Source: a virus. From it: a stretch of 64,000 nt of DNA. A program made the position numbers and the translations under genes. The notes below the pieces were generated by a model that was not told the DNA's origin, ran no database searches, and saw only the letters and a program-made list of their open reading frames with translations. The stretch spans positions 48,243-112,242 of IMG/VR virus record IMGVR_UViG_3300024513_000016; one strand, given 5' to 3'. This document shows, one piece after another, positions 19,933 through 28,263 of the stretch (position 1 is the stretch's first letter; each line of letters starts with the position of its first letter).

Positions 19933-20592
19933 ATGTTTGTTTATCAAATAGTCAATAAAATCAATAATAAAAAATATATTGGCATAACATCTAGATCATT
20001 GAATAAAAGATTTAATGAACATAAAAAACAATTAAATTGTGGGATAGCATCAGCACTGGTAAAATACGGAGAAGAAAATTTTTATATAGAAAAACTAGAA
20101 GAATGTAAAAATTGGGAAGACTTGTTGGAAAAAGAAAAATTATGGATTAATAAAATAAATCCAGAATATAATAAAACTTTAGGTGGAGAAGGATTATTAG
20201 GATTTAAACATTCAAAAGAAACTAAAGAAAAAATAAGTTTAAAAAATAAAGGAAAACCTACTCCAGATCCAAATGGTGAAAGATTAAAAGAATATAGAGA
20301 ATTACATGGAAATTTTTGGGTTGGAAAAAAACATACGGAAGAATATAAAAAATTAAAATCTATAGATAGATTAAATTACTATAAAACAGAAAAAGGAATA
20401 AAACAAAAAGAACAAATATCAAAAACTTTAAAAGAAAAAGGAATAAAACCTCCCAATAATACTTTAGGAATAACAAAAGGGACATCCTGGTGGAATAATG
20501 GAAAAATTAATAAAAGATCAGTCGAAAGTCCAGGAGATGATTTTATGCCAGGAAGAATAAAAGGTAAATGGAAATGGAATAAAAAGAAATGA
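19933..20592 (+). CDS. GIY-YIG homing endonuclease with NUMOD3 motifs
   Basis: 219 residues. The N-terminus has a GIY-YIG core: VYQIVNKINNKKYIG, then R in TSRSLNKRFNEH and the later Glu/Asn region IEKLEECKNWEDLLEKEKLWI. The C-terminal half holds NUMOD3 DNA-binding repeats (GFKHSKETKEKISLKNKGK; WVGKKHTEEYKKL) and a WWNNGKINKR element seen in homing nucleases. It sits first in the gp4 operon and overlaps gp4 by ATGA, as expected for a free-standing Seg-type element that invaded a morphogenesis operon. Its codons are more A-rich than those of its neighbours. Confidence 0.88.
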   Translation: MFVYQIVNKINNKKYIGITSRSLNKRFNEHKKQLNCGIASALVKYGEENFYIEKLEECKNWEDLLEKEKLWINKINPEYNKTLGGEGLLGFKHSKETKEKISLKNKGKPTPDPNGERLKEYRELHGNFWVGKKHTEEYKKLKSIDRLNYYKTEKGIKQKEQISKTLKEKGIKPPNNTLGITKGTSWWNNGKINKRSVESPGDDFMPGRIKGKWKWNKKK

Positions 20593-21035
20593 AAAATTAT
20601 ATTCAAGGAAGATATTCACCAAAACTACCAGAAAAATATAATGGAAATCCATGTGAAATATATTATAGAAGTTCATATGAACTCAAAATGTTTCAATATT
20701 GTGATTTAAATGAAAATATAATTTATTGGGAAAGTGAAGAAAAAATCATTCATTATCTTGATCCAATTACTGGAAAATATAAAAGATACTTTCCAGATAT
20801 ATTCATCAAATATAAAGATAAAACTGGAAATATAAGAAAAGCACTTATTGAAATAAAACCAGCTAAAGATTTAATAGAACCTGAAAAAAATCCAAAAAGA
20901 AAAACCAAATCATGGGTATATAAAGTTCAAACGTGGGTGAGGAACAATGCAAAATGGGAAGCAGCTAAAAAAACATGTGAGCAAAATGGTTGGGAATTTC
21001 GTGTATTTACTGAAAAAGAATTAGGAATAAAATAA
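20589..21035 (+). CDS. 4: Head completion protein gp4
   Basis: 148 residues. YYRSSYELKMFQYCDLNENIIYW, then YFPDIFIKYKDKTGNIRKALIEIKPAK and CEQNGWEFRVFTEKEL reproduce the gp4 (50/65) head-completion family, which has a TnsA/T7-endonuclease-like fold with D...E-x-K residues (PD-I-F, IEIKP). In T4, gp4 finishes packaged heads before tail joining and lies next to gp53, as it does here. It overlaps both neighbours by a few bases. Confidence 0.88.
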   Translation: MKNYIQGRYSPKLPEKYNGNPCEIYYRSSYELKMFQYCDLNENIIYWESEEKIIHYLDPITGKYKRYFPDIFIKYKDKTGNIRKALIEIKPAKDLIEPEKNPKRKTKSWVYKVQTWVRNNAKWEAAKKTCEQNGWEFRVFTEKELGIK

Positions 21036-21550
21036 TGATCTCAGAAGATATAACAAAAAGAACTGGTGGAAAATATCAAAGTGGAAATTGGTGGACCAAT
21101 GCACTTATGAATGAATTGAGTTCATATCAAAAAAAGAATATAAATGAGTTAGATACCTATTTTATATCACCGGGAGATCTAGTATTCTTCTTATATTCTG
21201 CACAATATCCACAAAAATATCAATTCTGGGATCAACATCCATTAGTCTATGTGATTGAAGTAAATCCAAGAAAAGGTTTATTTTTAGGATCAAATGTTCA
21301 CTACTTAAGTCCAGCATACAGAGGTGCTGTCACTAAATCTTATCTAAATAAAAAAGGAACTGTAAATGCACCCAGAAAAACATTAAAGAATTACCTTTTT
21401 GGTAATGTAGTTACTGATTTCTATAAAGTTCCCGAAGAAGATTGGGAGGGTGTTTCATTATTACCAACTGAAAGTTTTGTTGATAAAAAAGGACAAAAAG
21501 TTCCCAAATATAAAGTTTGGGATTATCCAGATTCACTTTCTTCCCCATAA
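21035..21550 (+). CDS. Conserved-type T4-like phage protein of unknown function
   Basis: 171 residues, MISEDITKRTGGKYQSGNWW... with SPGDLVFFLYSAQYPQKYQFWD, HPLVYVIEVNPRKGLFLGSNVHYLSPAYR. I recognise the layout (G-D-x-V-F-x-Y ... W-D-x-x-P-L ... N-x-H-Y-L) as recurrent in T4-like phages between gp4 and gp48, but know no function. It overlaps gp4 (ATG at 21035) and gp48 (TAATG). A DNA-end or neck role is possible from its neighbours only. Confidence 0.7.
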   Translation: MISEDITKRTGGKYQSGNWWTNALMNELSSYQKKNINELDTYFISPGDLVFFLYSAQYPQKYQFWDQHPLVYVIEVNPRKGLFLGSNVHYLSPAYRGAVTKSYLNKKGTVNAPRKTLKNYLFGNVVTDFYKVPEEDWEGVSLLPTESFVDKKGQKVPKYKVWDYPDSLSSP

Positions 21551-23022
21551 TGGCATATCAATATCTAAATGACAATCGATATAGATGTGAAACATGTGGT
21601 CCACTTGGACTTCAACTTGCATTGCAATATGACCCCAAAACTGGAGACTATAGGTTAGTAGAAAAAAATCTATTGGGAACTGGGTCAGCAGTATTCTATC
21701 AGAATGGTGTATGGTACTCTGATGCAATAAGAGATCCAAAATTATTTGAGGATGGGGATCCAAATAAACCAACAGCATTATCTAGACAACTAAGTGAAAA
21801 TCTTAGAAAAGAAGTGTATTCTGCATATCAAGCTTATGGTGGACAAAATAAAGGAAATAAAGTAAACAACTCTGCATTACCACAAAATCAAAAAGCAGAT
21901 CCTGGAGTAACAAATGCATATCCTGGAACTTCACCTACAGTCCCAGGTCCACTTTCTGCTCCACCTGGACAAGGAAATTTATTAGATCCAGGATTGTCTA
22001 TAGATGTTACAGAATATTTTGGTGGTGATAATTTAAAAACTATAGTAAAAGATAAAGCAAATTTATTATATCCATTAGATATTTTAAAGACACAACAAGA
22101 TACACTTCAAATCACACAATTTACATATAAAGCACCAAGGGGTGAAACATTTTTAACTAATAAACCAATAGATACTTTAACTCAAGGAGTTCAAAGGAAT
22201 TCTGCGTTAAGAGATCTAATTGGTACTGTAGTATTACCAATACCAAATAATGCTATGGATAGTAATAACGTGAGTTGGGGTTCTGATCATATGAACAATC
22301 TTACTGCTGCAGTTACTGCTTCATATATTCAAAATCCAGGTGCAGCTTTAACTGGAACAATGGCAGCACAAATTCCACAACTTGCCGGATTACCAATTCC
22401 ACCTGCAGCACTAGCACAAATAGGTGCCATTATGGGTGCAGGTGGACTTCAAGCATTAAATAATCCTCAAGCAAAAACTGCATTATTATCATTATTATTA
22501 AACCAAGCAAACTTCCAAGTTTCTCCAGAGAGTATTCTTGCAAGAGGATTTGGTGTTATTCCAAACTCAAATCTTGAATTATTATTCAATAGTCCAACTA
22601 TAAGACAATTTTCGTTTGCTTATAGATTAAGTCCAAGAAGTGAAGAGGAATCTAGGAATGTTAGAAAAATTATTAGATTTTTCAAGCAAGGAATGGCACC
22701 TAGAAAAATAACATCTCAAGCAGGAGGAAACTCCCTTTTACTAGGAACTCCAAATGTATTTAAATTACAATATAAAACTGTTGGAGATCAAGAAATTGAA
22801 GGTATGAATAAATTTAAAATATGTGCTTTAGTAGGATACTCAGTAAATTATAGTCCAGATGGACAATGGGCAGCATATGATAAAGGACAACCAGTGTCTG
22901 TAACTATGAACATGCAGTTTGAAGAGTTGGAACCAATTTACAATACCGATTATCAAGAAAGTGGACCACTGATCACCAGTGGAGATCAATCAAAAGTAGG
23001 TCCAAACGACGTAGGATACTGA
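21550..23022 (+). CDS. 48: Baseplate tail-tube cap protein gp48
   Basis: 490 residues from the ATG at 21550, which overlaps the preceding stop as TAATG; an in-frame start 11 codons earlier lies inside the previous gene and is less likely. ILARGFGVIPNSNLELLFNSP, IRQFSFAYRLSPRSEEESRNVRKIIRFFKQGMAP is the typical gp48 core, and the C-terminus has a tube-like QFEELEPIYNTDY. The middle is Pro/Gln-rich. In T4, gp48 sits on the baseplate hub and templates tube growth. Next to gp53, as in related phages. Confidence 0.85.
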   Translation: MAYQYLNDNRYRCETCGPLGLQLALQYDPKTGDYRLVEKNLLGTGSAVFYQNGVWYSDAIRDPKLFEDGDPNKPTALSRQLSENLRKEVYSAYQAYGGQNKGNKVNNSALPQNQKADPGVTNAYPGTSPTVPGPLSAPPGQGNLLDPGLSIDVTEYFGGDNLKTIVKDKANLLYPLDILKTQQDTLQITQFTYKAPRGETFLTNKPIDTLTQGVQRNSALRDLIGTVVLPIPNNAMDSNNVSWGSDHMNNLTAAVTASYIQNPGAALTGTMAAQIPQLAGLPIPPAALAQIGAIMGAGGLQALNNPQAKTALLSLLLNQANFQVSPESILARGFGVIPNSNLELLFNSPTIRQFSFAYRLSPRSEEESRNVRKIIRFFKQGMAPRKITSQAGGNSLLLGTPNVFKLQYKTVGDQEIEGMNKFKICALVGYSVNYSPDGQWAAYDKGQPVSVTMNMQFEELEPIYNTDYQESGPLITSGDQSKVGPNDVGY

Positions 23023-23023
23023 T

Positions 23024-23860
23024 ATGGCATACTTTAACGAACTACCAAATTTACAATACGTTTCAAGATTTCCAAATCAATCTTCAAACGAAGATGTTAC
23101 TCTGACAAAAAATCTTTTTAAAAGAGCAAAACTTCGTGAAGATATTGCCAATGTAGCAACTGCTTTCGATTATTATCAAATAAAAGGAAATGAAAGAGCA
23201 GATCAAATAGCAGAAAGAGTTTATGGTGATTCCGAATTAGATTGGGTAATATTAATTACAAACAATATCACAAATGTTCAAGATCAATGGCCTTTAGATG
23301 ATGTAAGTTTCAGGAAACATCTTTTAGAAAAATATGGTTCTGAAGACAATTTATATAAAAGAAAGCATTATGAAACTATTGAAAGTCGTGATGAATATAA
23401 TCGTGTAGTAGTTCCTGGAGGACTAGTCGTAGATGATGATATTAGTCAAGAATTTAAAACTACGGAAGAAAAGACTACATATAATCTTACATCATTCCCA
23501 AACACTACTCAACCATTAACTGTAAGTATAAATTTAAATCAAAAGATAAAAGTTACAAGTAGAGGAAATAAAACTAGTGATGTAATTATTGATGATATTA
23601 ACATCACAACTTCAGTAATTTATGTAAGAGGTAAAGATAGAATTAGTAAAAGATCTGTAGTATTCCCAAATACTTTAAATGAATGGCCTAGAAGTTGGGG
23701 TGGTTCATTATCAATTAAACAAAGAAATGGAAATCAAATAAAAATTGATGTAGATGATATGATTGGAACTAAGGACATAAATATAGATACTCGATTATAT
23801 GAAATTGTAGGAGAAGAATCTCCTACAGGTGGCATCACACCAGCATTCAGATTTAAATAA
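23024..23860 (+). CDS. 53: Baseplate wedge protein gp53
   Basis: 278 residues. The N-terminal 100 (FDYYQIKGNERADQIAERVYGDSELDWVILITNNITNVQDQWPL) carry the gp53/LysM-like pattern known from T4-like wedges; a beta-rich C-terminus follows. T4 gp53 closes the six wedges around the hub. It starts 1 base after gp48's stop and is followed after 2 bases by a small gene. Confidence 0.9.
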   Translation: MAYFNELPNLQYVSRFPNQSSNEDVTLTKNLFKRAKLREDIANVATAFDYYQIKGNERADQIAERVYGDSELDWVILITNNITNVQDQWPLDDVSFRKHLLEKYGSEDNLYKRKHYETIESRDEYNRVVVPGGLVVDDDISQEFKTTEEKTTYNLTSFPNTTQPLTVSINLNQKIKVTSRGNKTSDVIIDDINITTSVIYVRGKDRISKRSVVFPNTLNEWPRSWGGSLSIKQRNGNQIKIDVDDMIGTKDINIDTRLYEIVGEESPTGGITPAFRFK

Positions 23861-23862
23861 AA

Positions 23863-24150
23863 ATGTCAACTCCATTACCAGGACTAACGATTAAAATTAC
23901 ATCTGAAACAGAATTAGAATATTTGAATACACAATATCAAATTATTCAAATTAGAAATCAAATTAAAGAAGTTACTAATTATGAATATGAATTAAGAGAA
24001 AGAGAAAATAAAAGACAAATTTTAATTTTAAAACCTGAATATCTATCAGTAATGCTAAGTGATATGAGAAACATTATGAAGTATGGTCCATCATCTCAAT
24101 ACATAGATGATAAAACTAAAAAAGTATATAATCCTAAATTAAAAAGTTAA
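23863..24150 (+). CDS. Small protein at end of gp48-gp53 operon
   Basis: 95 residues, MSTPLPGLTIKITSETELEYL..., mostly helical and charged (QIIQIRNQIKEVTNYEYELRERENKRQ). It follows gp53 after two bases and ends at a terminator, so it belongs to the baseplate operon. No recognisable family. Confidence 0.65.
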   Translation: MSTPLPGLTIKITSETELEYLNTQYQIIQIRNQIKEVTNYEYELRERENKRQILILKPEYLSVMLSDMRNIMKYGPSSQYIDDKTKKVYNPKLKS

Positions 24151-24178
24151 AAAAAGACCCCCAACTGGGGGTCTTTTA
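24151..24178. terminator. Bidirectional terminator between gp53 operon and gp32
   Basis: AGACCCCC-AACT-GGGGGTCT is a perfect 8-bp stem with A's on the left and T's on the right, so it can stop transcripts from both the plus-strand operon and the minus-strand gp32 unit that converge here. Confidence 0.9.
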
Positions 24179-24184
24179 ATTTAA

Positions 24185-25114
24185 TCACATCTCAGCAAGT
24201 TTCGAGAAATAATCTAGTGCATTATCTTCATCCTCATCTTCATCATCTTCAATGACAGTTGGTTTAGAAGATTTTGTTGGTGAAGATTTTTTCTCCATGA
24301 GTTTTTCATACTCATCTTCAACTTCATCTTCAACCTCAGGATCAATTTGCTTACGATTATTAGAACTCTTAAGTCCAAGAACCAGGTCTAGACGATTCTT
24401 CAAGTCATCATAAGATTTAAATTTCTCGGGATCAACAAAATCATTCAAGTTGTAGAGTGTATCATAAACTTTCTTAAGTTCATCATCATCTCCATCAAGA
24501 AACTCCGAGGGTGTAGAAAATTCAGATTTATCATAGTTCCAATAACCATCAACCTTACAGATCTTCAGTTTAAAATCTGCACCTGACCAGAAATCAAATG
24601 GGTTGATTGCTTCTTCATCTTGAAACTTAGGACGAAGTGCGGCATCAATCTTTTCAAAGATTTTTTTACCGTACTTAAAGATTTTAACCTTACCTTCATT
24701 TTCAGGATTAGCAGGATCTTTAATGATATAAACGTTAGAGTAATAAGAAAGTTTCCTCTTACGATCCCTTACAATGTTCTGTTTTTCTTTGCTACCAGTA
24801 TTCCAGTCTTCCCTATTATGATCACAGACTGGACATTTACGACTAAGTGTAGTTGGACAATTATCAATTAACCATTGTCCACTAGGACCCTGGAAAGCAT
24901 GATTGAATACTTGCACATACTCATCATCCCAATCACCCCCAGCAGGCATAAAACGAATTACTGCATACCCTGTGCCACTCTTATCCATGGAAGGTTTCCA
25001 AAACCTTTCATCATCAGATCCCCCACCACCATCATTAAGCTTTTCAACTTGTTTAATGAGTTTCTCAGTAAGAGAACCCATTTTAGATTGCTTTTTAAGA
25101 TTAGCAAAGCTCAT
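24185..25114 (-). CDS. 32: Single-stranded DNA-binding protein gp32
   Basis: 309 residues. The ATG at 25114 is chosen because GAGG lies 7 bases before it and MSFANLKKQSKMGSL matches the gp32 N-terminal cooperativity arm; longer in-frame starts overlap the upstream gene. The OB core has FWKPSMDKSGTGYAVIRFMPA and a zinc site formed by the His of FNHAF plus Cys in NCPTTLSRKCPVCDHN. The C-terminus is strongly acidic (EDDEDEDEDNALDYF), the region that in T4 binds gp59, UvsX and other replication partners. Confidence 0.95.
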   Translation of the reverse strand: MSFANLKKQSKMGSLTEKLIKQVEKLNDGGGGSDDERFWKPSMDKSGTGYAVIRFMPAGGDWDDEYVQVFNHAFQGPSGQWLIDNCPTTLSRKCPVCDHNREDWNTGSKEKQNIVRDRKRKLSYYSNVYIIKDPANPENEGKVKIFKYGKKIFEKIDAALRPKFQDEEAINPFDFWSGADFKLKICKVDGYWNYDKSEFSTPSEFLDGDDDELKKVYDTLYNLNDFVDPEKFKSYDDLKNRLDLVLGLKSSNNRKQIDPEVEDEVEDEYEKLMEKKSSPTKSSKPTVIEDDEDEDEDNALDYFSKLAEM

Positions 25115-25190
25115 TGTTTTACCTCGTATTAAGTGTATTTGGCCTTTTTGACTTAGCTTGGATGCGGATTGTCTAGCCGCAATCATCATA

Positions 25191-25523
25191 TCACAGTTCC
25201 AATCCTTCTTCAAGTTTATTGATGGTCCCCTGAAGAAGCTCGAAAAATTCGTCCATCCCCTGTCCCTCTAGTAAACCAAACATTCGTGCAGATTGCAAGA
25301 TTTTATCTCGGGTCTCTTTAGCCTCGGGATCATCAGAAAGAGACATTCTAAAGAAAAGCAATTTTTGCTTCTCAAGAAAATCTTTCATCAATTGAAGATG
25401 TCCTCTCTTCTGTTCCTTTGCCATATAAGGAAGATATAAAACTTGCCGAACCAATTCCTTTTGCATTTCAGCAAGTTCATTAAGTGTTTCTCTCACTATT
25501 TCTGAACTAAAAAAATCACTCAC
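25191..25523 (-). CDS. DUF1825-like cyanobacterial/cyanophage protein
   Basis: 110 residues, helical, beginning SDFFSSEIVRETLNELAEMQ and with EQKRGHLQLMKDFLEKQKLLFFRMSLSDDPEAKE. This layout resembles the cyanobacterial DUF1825 family (FF.SEIV ... ME....R....R..LSDD). The start is GTG at 25523, 8 bases after AGGAG. It lies between gp59 and gp32, overlapping gp59 by 8 bases. Function unknown; its position suggests replication or transcription. Confidence 0.8.
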   Translation of the reverse strand: MSDFFSSEIVRETLNELAEMQKELVRQVLYLPYMAKEQKRGHLQLMKDFLEKQKLLFFRMSLSDDPEAKETRDKILQSARMFGLLEGQGMDEFFELLQGTINKLEEGLEL

Positions 25524-26109
25524 AAATGGTCTCCTTCAAAATCTTTGAATACTTCTTAATATCTATATTTAGAAATGGTTTATACTTTTTAATTTTCATT
25601 CCCAAAACATCCCAAACTGGATCGTCTAAAATCTTATCGTAGTTATCTACGTAATTTAAAATATAATCAAGTATTACTAAAGTTTCAATAGATAATGCAC
25701 CTTGCAAGTGTTTTTTAATTAAATCTGAATGGACTCCATTTTTACAAAGAAAAAATTCATTAAAATTTTCTTTGTGAATAAAAACTGAAGATTCAGTTTG
25801 AAATGCGTAAGACATACTTTGCATTCTTTTTTTCCATTGCAAATATACTTCTTCTCCGTTTCTTATTATTTCAGAAATGTATACTTGCTGCGGATTGTCA
25901 CAATTAACAAAATTGGATACAAAAAAATCTCTTATGTCTTGTTCTGATTTTTTTCTAGATAACCTTTCAAAAAAATACTTGTCTGTCCTTTTATTGAAAG
26001 ATTCTACAGAAGCTCTAGACTTACCACAATACTTAAAGTAATCATATGTATCTTTAGTAAAATGATTTTTTAATGCTAAAAATAATTTATAAACTTCAAA
26101 AGGTGTCAC
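25516..26109 (-). CDS. 59: Helicase loader gp59
   Basis: 197 residues from a GTG at 26109. MTPFEVYKLFLALKNHFT, YDYFKYCGKSRASVESFNKR, DKYFFERLSRK and a C-terminal IKKYKPFLNID are the family hallmarks of T4 gp59, which loads the gp41 helicase on gp32-coated DNA. T4 gp59 is 217 aa. The order gp33-gp59-(insert)-gp32 is as in T4 except for the inserted DUF1825-like gene. Confidence 0.9.
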   Translation of the reverse strand: MTPFEVYKLFLALKNHFTKDTYDYFKYCGKSRASVESFNKRTDKYFFERLSRKKSEQDIRDFFVSNFVNCDNPQQVYISEIIRNGEEVYLQWKKRMQSMSYAFQTESSVFIHKENFNEFFLCKNGVHSDLIKKHLQGALSIETLVILDYILNYVDNYDKILDDPVWDVLGMKIKKYKPFLNIDIKKYSKILKETICE

Positions 26110-26110
26110 A

Positions 26111-26371
26111 TCAAATTACCATTTTAGTTTTTGTAGTTTTTTTCAAGAAATTTAATTGAGTTGCATTGTGTCTAAGTTTTTCTTTTAATGGTTTAGAAAT
26201 TAATTTAGGAATTGTTTCTATCTCAATATTGTTTTGCTCGCAATAATTTATAATTCCTTCAATGTAATCGCAATTATTTTCATGGACATATTTTTCAATG
26301 TCCAGTGCAAACTTTTCAGGAGATAAAAATTTTGTTTTTATAATTTCATCTACAGTAGTTGTATTGATCAT
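26111..26371 (-). CDS. 33: Late-transcription co-activator gp33
   Basis: 86 residues. FALDIEKYVHENNCDYIEGI, NYCEQNNIEIETIPKLISKPLKEKLRHNA aligns by eye with the T4 gp33 core (IIEKMVEEFGMSYLEA..FLEENSI..), while the T4 N-terminal acidic region is missing. In T4, gp33 bridges RNA polymerase and the gp45 clamp for late transcription. Its presence matches the TATAAATA boxes in the window. Confidence 0.85.
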   Translation of the reverse strand: MINTTTVDEIIKTKFLSPEKFALDIEKYVHENNCDYIEGIINYCEQNNIEIETIPKLISKPLKEKLRHNATQLNFLKKTTKTKMVI

Positions 26372-27039
26372 TTTGTATTTTCTTTTACGAAATGTTTGAT
26401 GTATCTTACCAGAAGTTTGATGTATTTTGCAAGGTCTCTCTCCTCATAAACTACAAGTTCTCCATTTTCACAAGCCATAATTATAACTAATTTTTTTGCT
26501 TGAATGCCTGTGAGTTCATAAAGCATACATGCATATGCAGTTGCTTGTACAAAATAGTTTTCAATCCACTCACGAGGTTTTGGTTTTTTAGAAGACTTGT
26601 AATCTATAATAGAAATTTCACCGTCGAATTCTGCTATTGTATCAGCAGTTCCTGCAATACCAAGATATTTACTATAAAGACCTATTTCAATTCCATAGAT
26701 CTTTCCAATTCTATCCAGAGCAGGTTTTATGATATTGAACAAATTAGTTGCAATTTCTGTGGTGTCTTTAGGCAAATCCTCATTTGAAATATAATGTTCA
26801 ACTAAGGTGTGCATATCAGTTCCACGAGTAGTTGCTGCTTTTGTAATGCGATCAGCTTCAGCATTTCCTACTCGTCTTCTCCAATTTTCAAAAATCAAAC
26901 GATTATAGAAACTAGTAACAGATGTAATAGAAACTAAACGAAGAAGATCATCTTCGTCTGGAACTTTATAATATCTAACTCCATCAATCATCTCCCTCTC
27001 TAATGGAAGGAGATCTAATTTAACATGTTCAAATTTCAC
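26368..27039 (-). CDS. PD-(D/E)XK exonuclease (MGME1/RecB-like)
   Basis: 223 residues. RGTDMHTLVEHY (His and Glu of motif I), GIAGTADTIAEFDGEISIIDYKSSKK (GxxD ... IDYK, the catalytic Asp, Asp and Lys) and YFVQATAYACMLYEL (the QxxxY motif) define a RecB-type nuclease of the MGME1-like group. It probably trims DNA in replication or recombination. The start is GTG at 27039 overlapping the phoH stop as GTGA; the next Met is 16 codons in. It lies between phoH and gp33. Confidence 0.85.
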   Translation of the reverse strand: MKFEHVKLDLLPLEREMIDGVRYYKVPDEDDLLRLVSITSVTSFYNRLIFENWRRRVGNAEADRITKAATTRGTDMHTLVEHYISNEDLPKDTTEIATNLFNIIKPALDRIGKIYGIEIGLYSKYLGIAGTADTIAEFDGEISIIDYKSSKKPKPREWIENYFVQATAYACMLYELTGIQAKKLVIIMACENGELVVYEERDLAKYIKLLVRYIKHFVKENTK

Positions 27040-27797
27040 AATCCAAGTTCTCTTTTTGCTAAAATAAATTCTTTCACTAGACCGGAACGTACAATATCTT
27101 CTACTCCGAATTCAACAATATCCACTGATGGCATAATTTGCAAAACTCGAATAAAATCGTGGATTCCGTTCTTTTCGTTTGTTTTAATTAAATCACTTTG
27201 CTCAGCATCACCACTAAACATAATCTTACAGTTTTCACCAACTCTAGTAATTAGTGAAGACAATTCATGGAAATTACAGTTTTGCATCTCATCAATAATA
27301 AGAATGCAATTATCAAAAGTAGTTCCACGTAAGAATGATGTGCTCCAAAAACTGATAGTCTCTTGTGCTTTCAAATTTCCATAAAGCATTTCAAAATCTG
27401 CTTCAGATGGAAGTTGGAACATGTATTTTACCATATTCTTATATGGTATTTCAAACAATTCGGATTTATCTTCATGCGATCCTGGAAGAAATCCGATTTC
27501 ACGAGTTTGAACCAGAGATCTTATGATATAAATTTTATCATAAGATGAAACTTCATTTAAAACTTCTCTTAGTGCTTTGTAAAGAAGAACAAATGTTTTT
27601 CCACTACCAGGAACACCATGTGCAACTATATGTTTACCCTCATCGTAAGAAGAAAATAATCTTTTTTGATTATCAGTCAATGGTTCAATATCTAAAAGCA
27701 AATCCAAATTAATTGGTTTTTTTCTTTTCATTTGCTTTGCAGTCATACCAGATCCGATTCCAGTATAATCACCACTAGTTCTTTTTCTTCTTGCCAT
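27036..27797 (-). CDS. phoH: PhoH-like P-loop ATPase
   Basis: 253 residues. Walker A GVPGSGKT (after KHIVAH), Walker B ILIIDEMQN, sensor-like IMFSGDAEQSDL, and FWSTSFLRGTTFDN reproduce the PhoH family. The ATG at 27797 is preferred to a TTG five codons earlier that overlaps the previous gene. PhoH is frequent in marine phages; an RNA-related or phosphate-stress role is proposed for the family but is not proven for phages. Confidence 0.92.
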   Translation of the reverse strand: MARRKRTSGDYTGIGSGMTAKQMKRKKPINLDLLLDIEPLTDNQKRLFSSYDEGKHIVAHGVPGSGKTFVLLYKALREVLNEVSSYDKIYIIRSLVQTREIGFLPGSHEDKSELFEIPYKNMVKYMFQLPSEADFEMLYGNLKAQETISFWSTSFLRGTTFDNCILIIDEMQNCNFHELSSLITRVGENCKIMFSGDAEQSDLIKTNEKNGIHDFIRVLQIMPSVDIVEFGVEDIVRSGLVKEFILAKRELGL

Positions 27798-27804
27798 AAA
27801 ATTT

Positions 27805-28056
27805 TTATCCAATTGGTTTTACTTTTGATCCAGGAACCTGAGAAACTTTACTTAGAACATCATTCCATCCAGGTTTGGATTTAACTAATTTATCTTTCCA
27901 TTCTCCAACTTCACCTGGAGTTGCACATCCTTCAGACCAATCCCTCTTCCATTCAGGATTCTCTGAATACCATTGCATAATATCATTGACACTCATCTCA
28001 ATGACTTTTTTTTCACCTGTTTCTTTATGAATTATTGGATAAATTGCCAAATTCAT
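27805..28056 (-). CDS. Small FmdB-like protein lacking the zinc cysteines
   Basis: 83 residues with a GGAGG site directly before the ATG. HKETGEKKVIEMSVNDIMQWYSENPEWKRDW follows the small FmdB-type zinc-ribbon plan ('tG....I.Ms..E...ff.eNP') but has a single Cys, so the ribbon cannot form. The C-terminal GWNDVLSKVSQVPGSKV resembles FmdB C-termini. It is followed by phoH and preceded by a shorter relative at 28080-28238. Function unknown. Confidence 0.75.
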   Translation of the reverse strand: MNLAIYPIIHKETGEKKVIEMSVNDIMQWYSENPEWKRDWSEGCATPGEVGEWKDKLVKSKPGWNDVLSKVSQVPGSKVKPIG

Positions 28057-28079
28057 TCCTCCATAGTACGTAAGGATAT

Positions 28080-28238
28080 TTATTCAATGCAAATGGATGG
28101 TGCATCATCACATTCAACACAATTTATGCACTCATCCATATCTGGATTTTCTTTAAGAAATCCTTGAAATTCTTCTTTGGTCATAAGAATTTTAAAAACA
28201 TGACCAGTAAGAGTATCTTTAATACAATAAGATTTCAT
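28080..28238 (-). CDS. Small FmdB-like zinc-ribbon protein (52 aa)
   Basis: 52 residues, MKSYCIKDTLTGHVFKILMT. It shows the TG...K.LMTKEEF..FLKENPDMDEC plan of its downstream neighbour and, unlike it, ends with INCVECDDAPSIC, giving a CxxC and a third Cys. The shared plan suggests a tandem duplicate. It starts 26 bases after the thyX stop. Confidence 0.65.
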   Translation of the reverse strand: MKSYCIKDTLTGHVFKILMTKEEFQGFLKENPDMDECINCVECDDAPSICIE

Positions 28239-28263
28239 ATGATTTAATTCAAATAAACTTTAT

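Noticed and set aside
24185-24300. Possible frameshift near the acidic end of gp32
   Set aside because: The run of Asp/Glu is typical of gp32 C-termini and the frame is intact.
25115-25213. Longer gp32 start at 25213
   Set aside because: It would overlap the DUF1825-like gene and lacks a ribosome-binding site; the ATG at 25114 has GAGG and the usual gp32 N-terminus.
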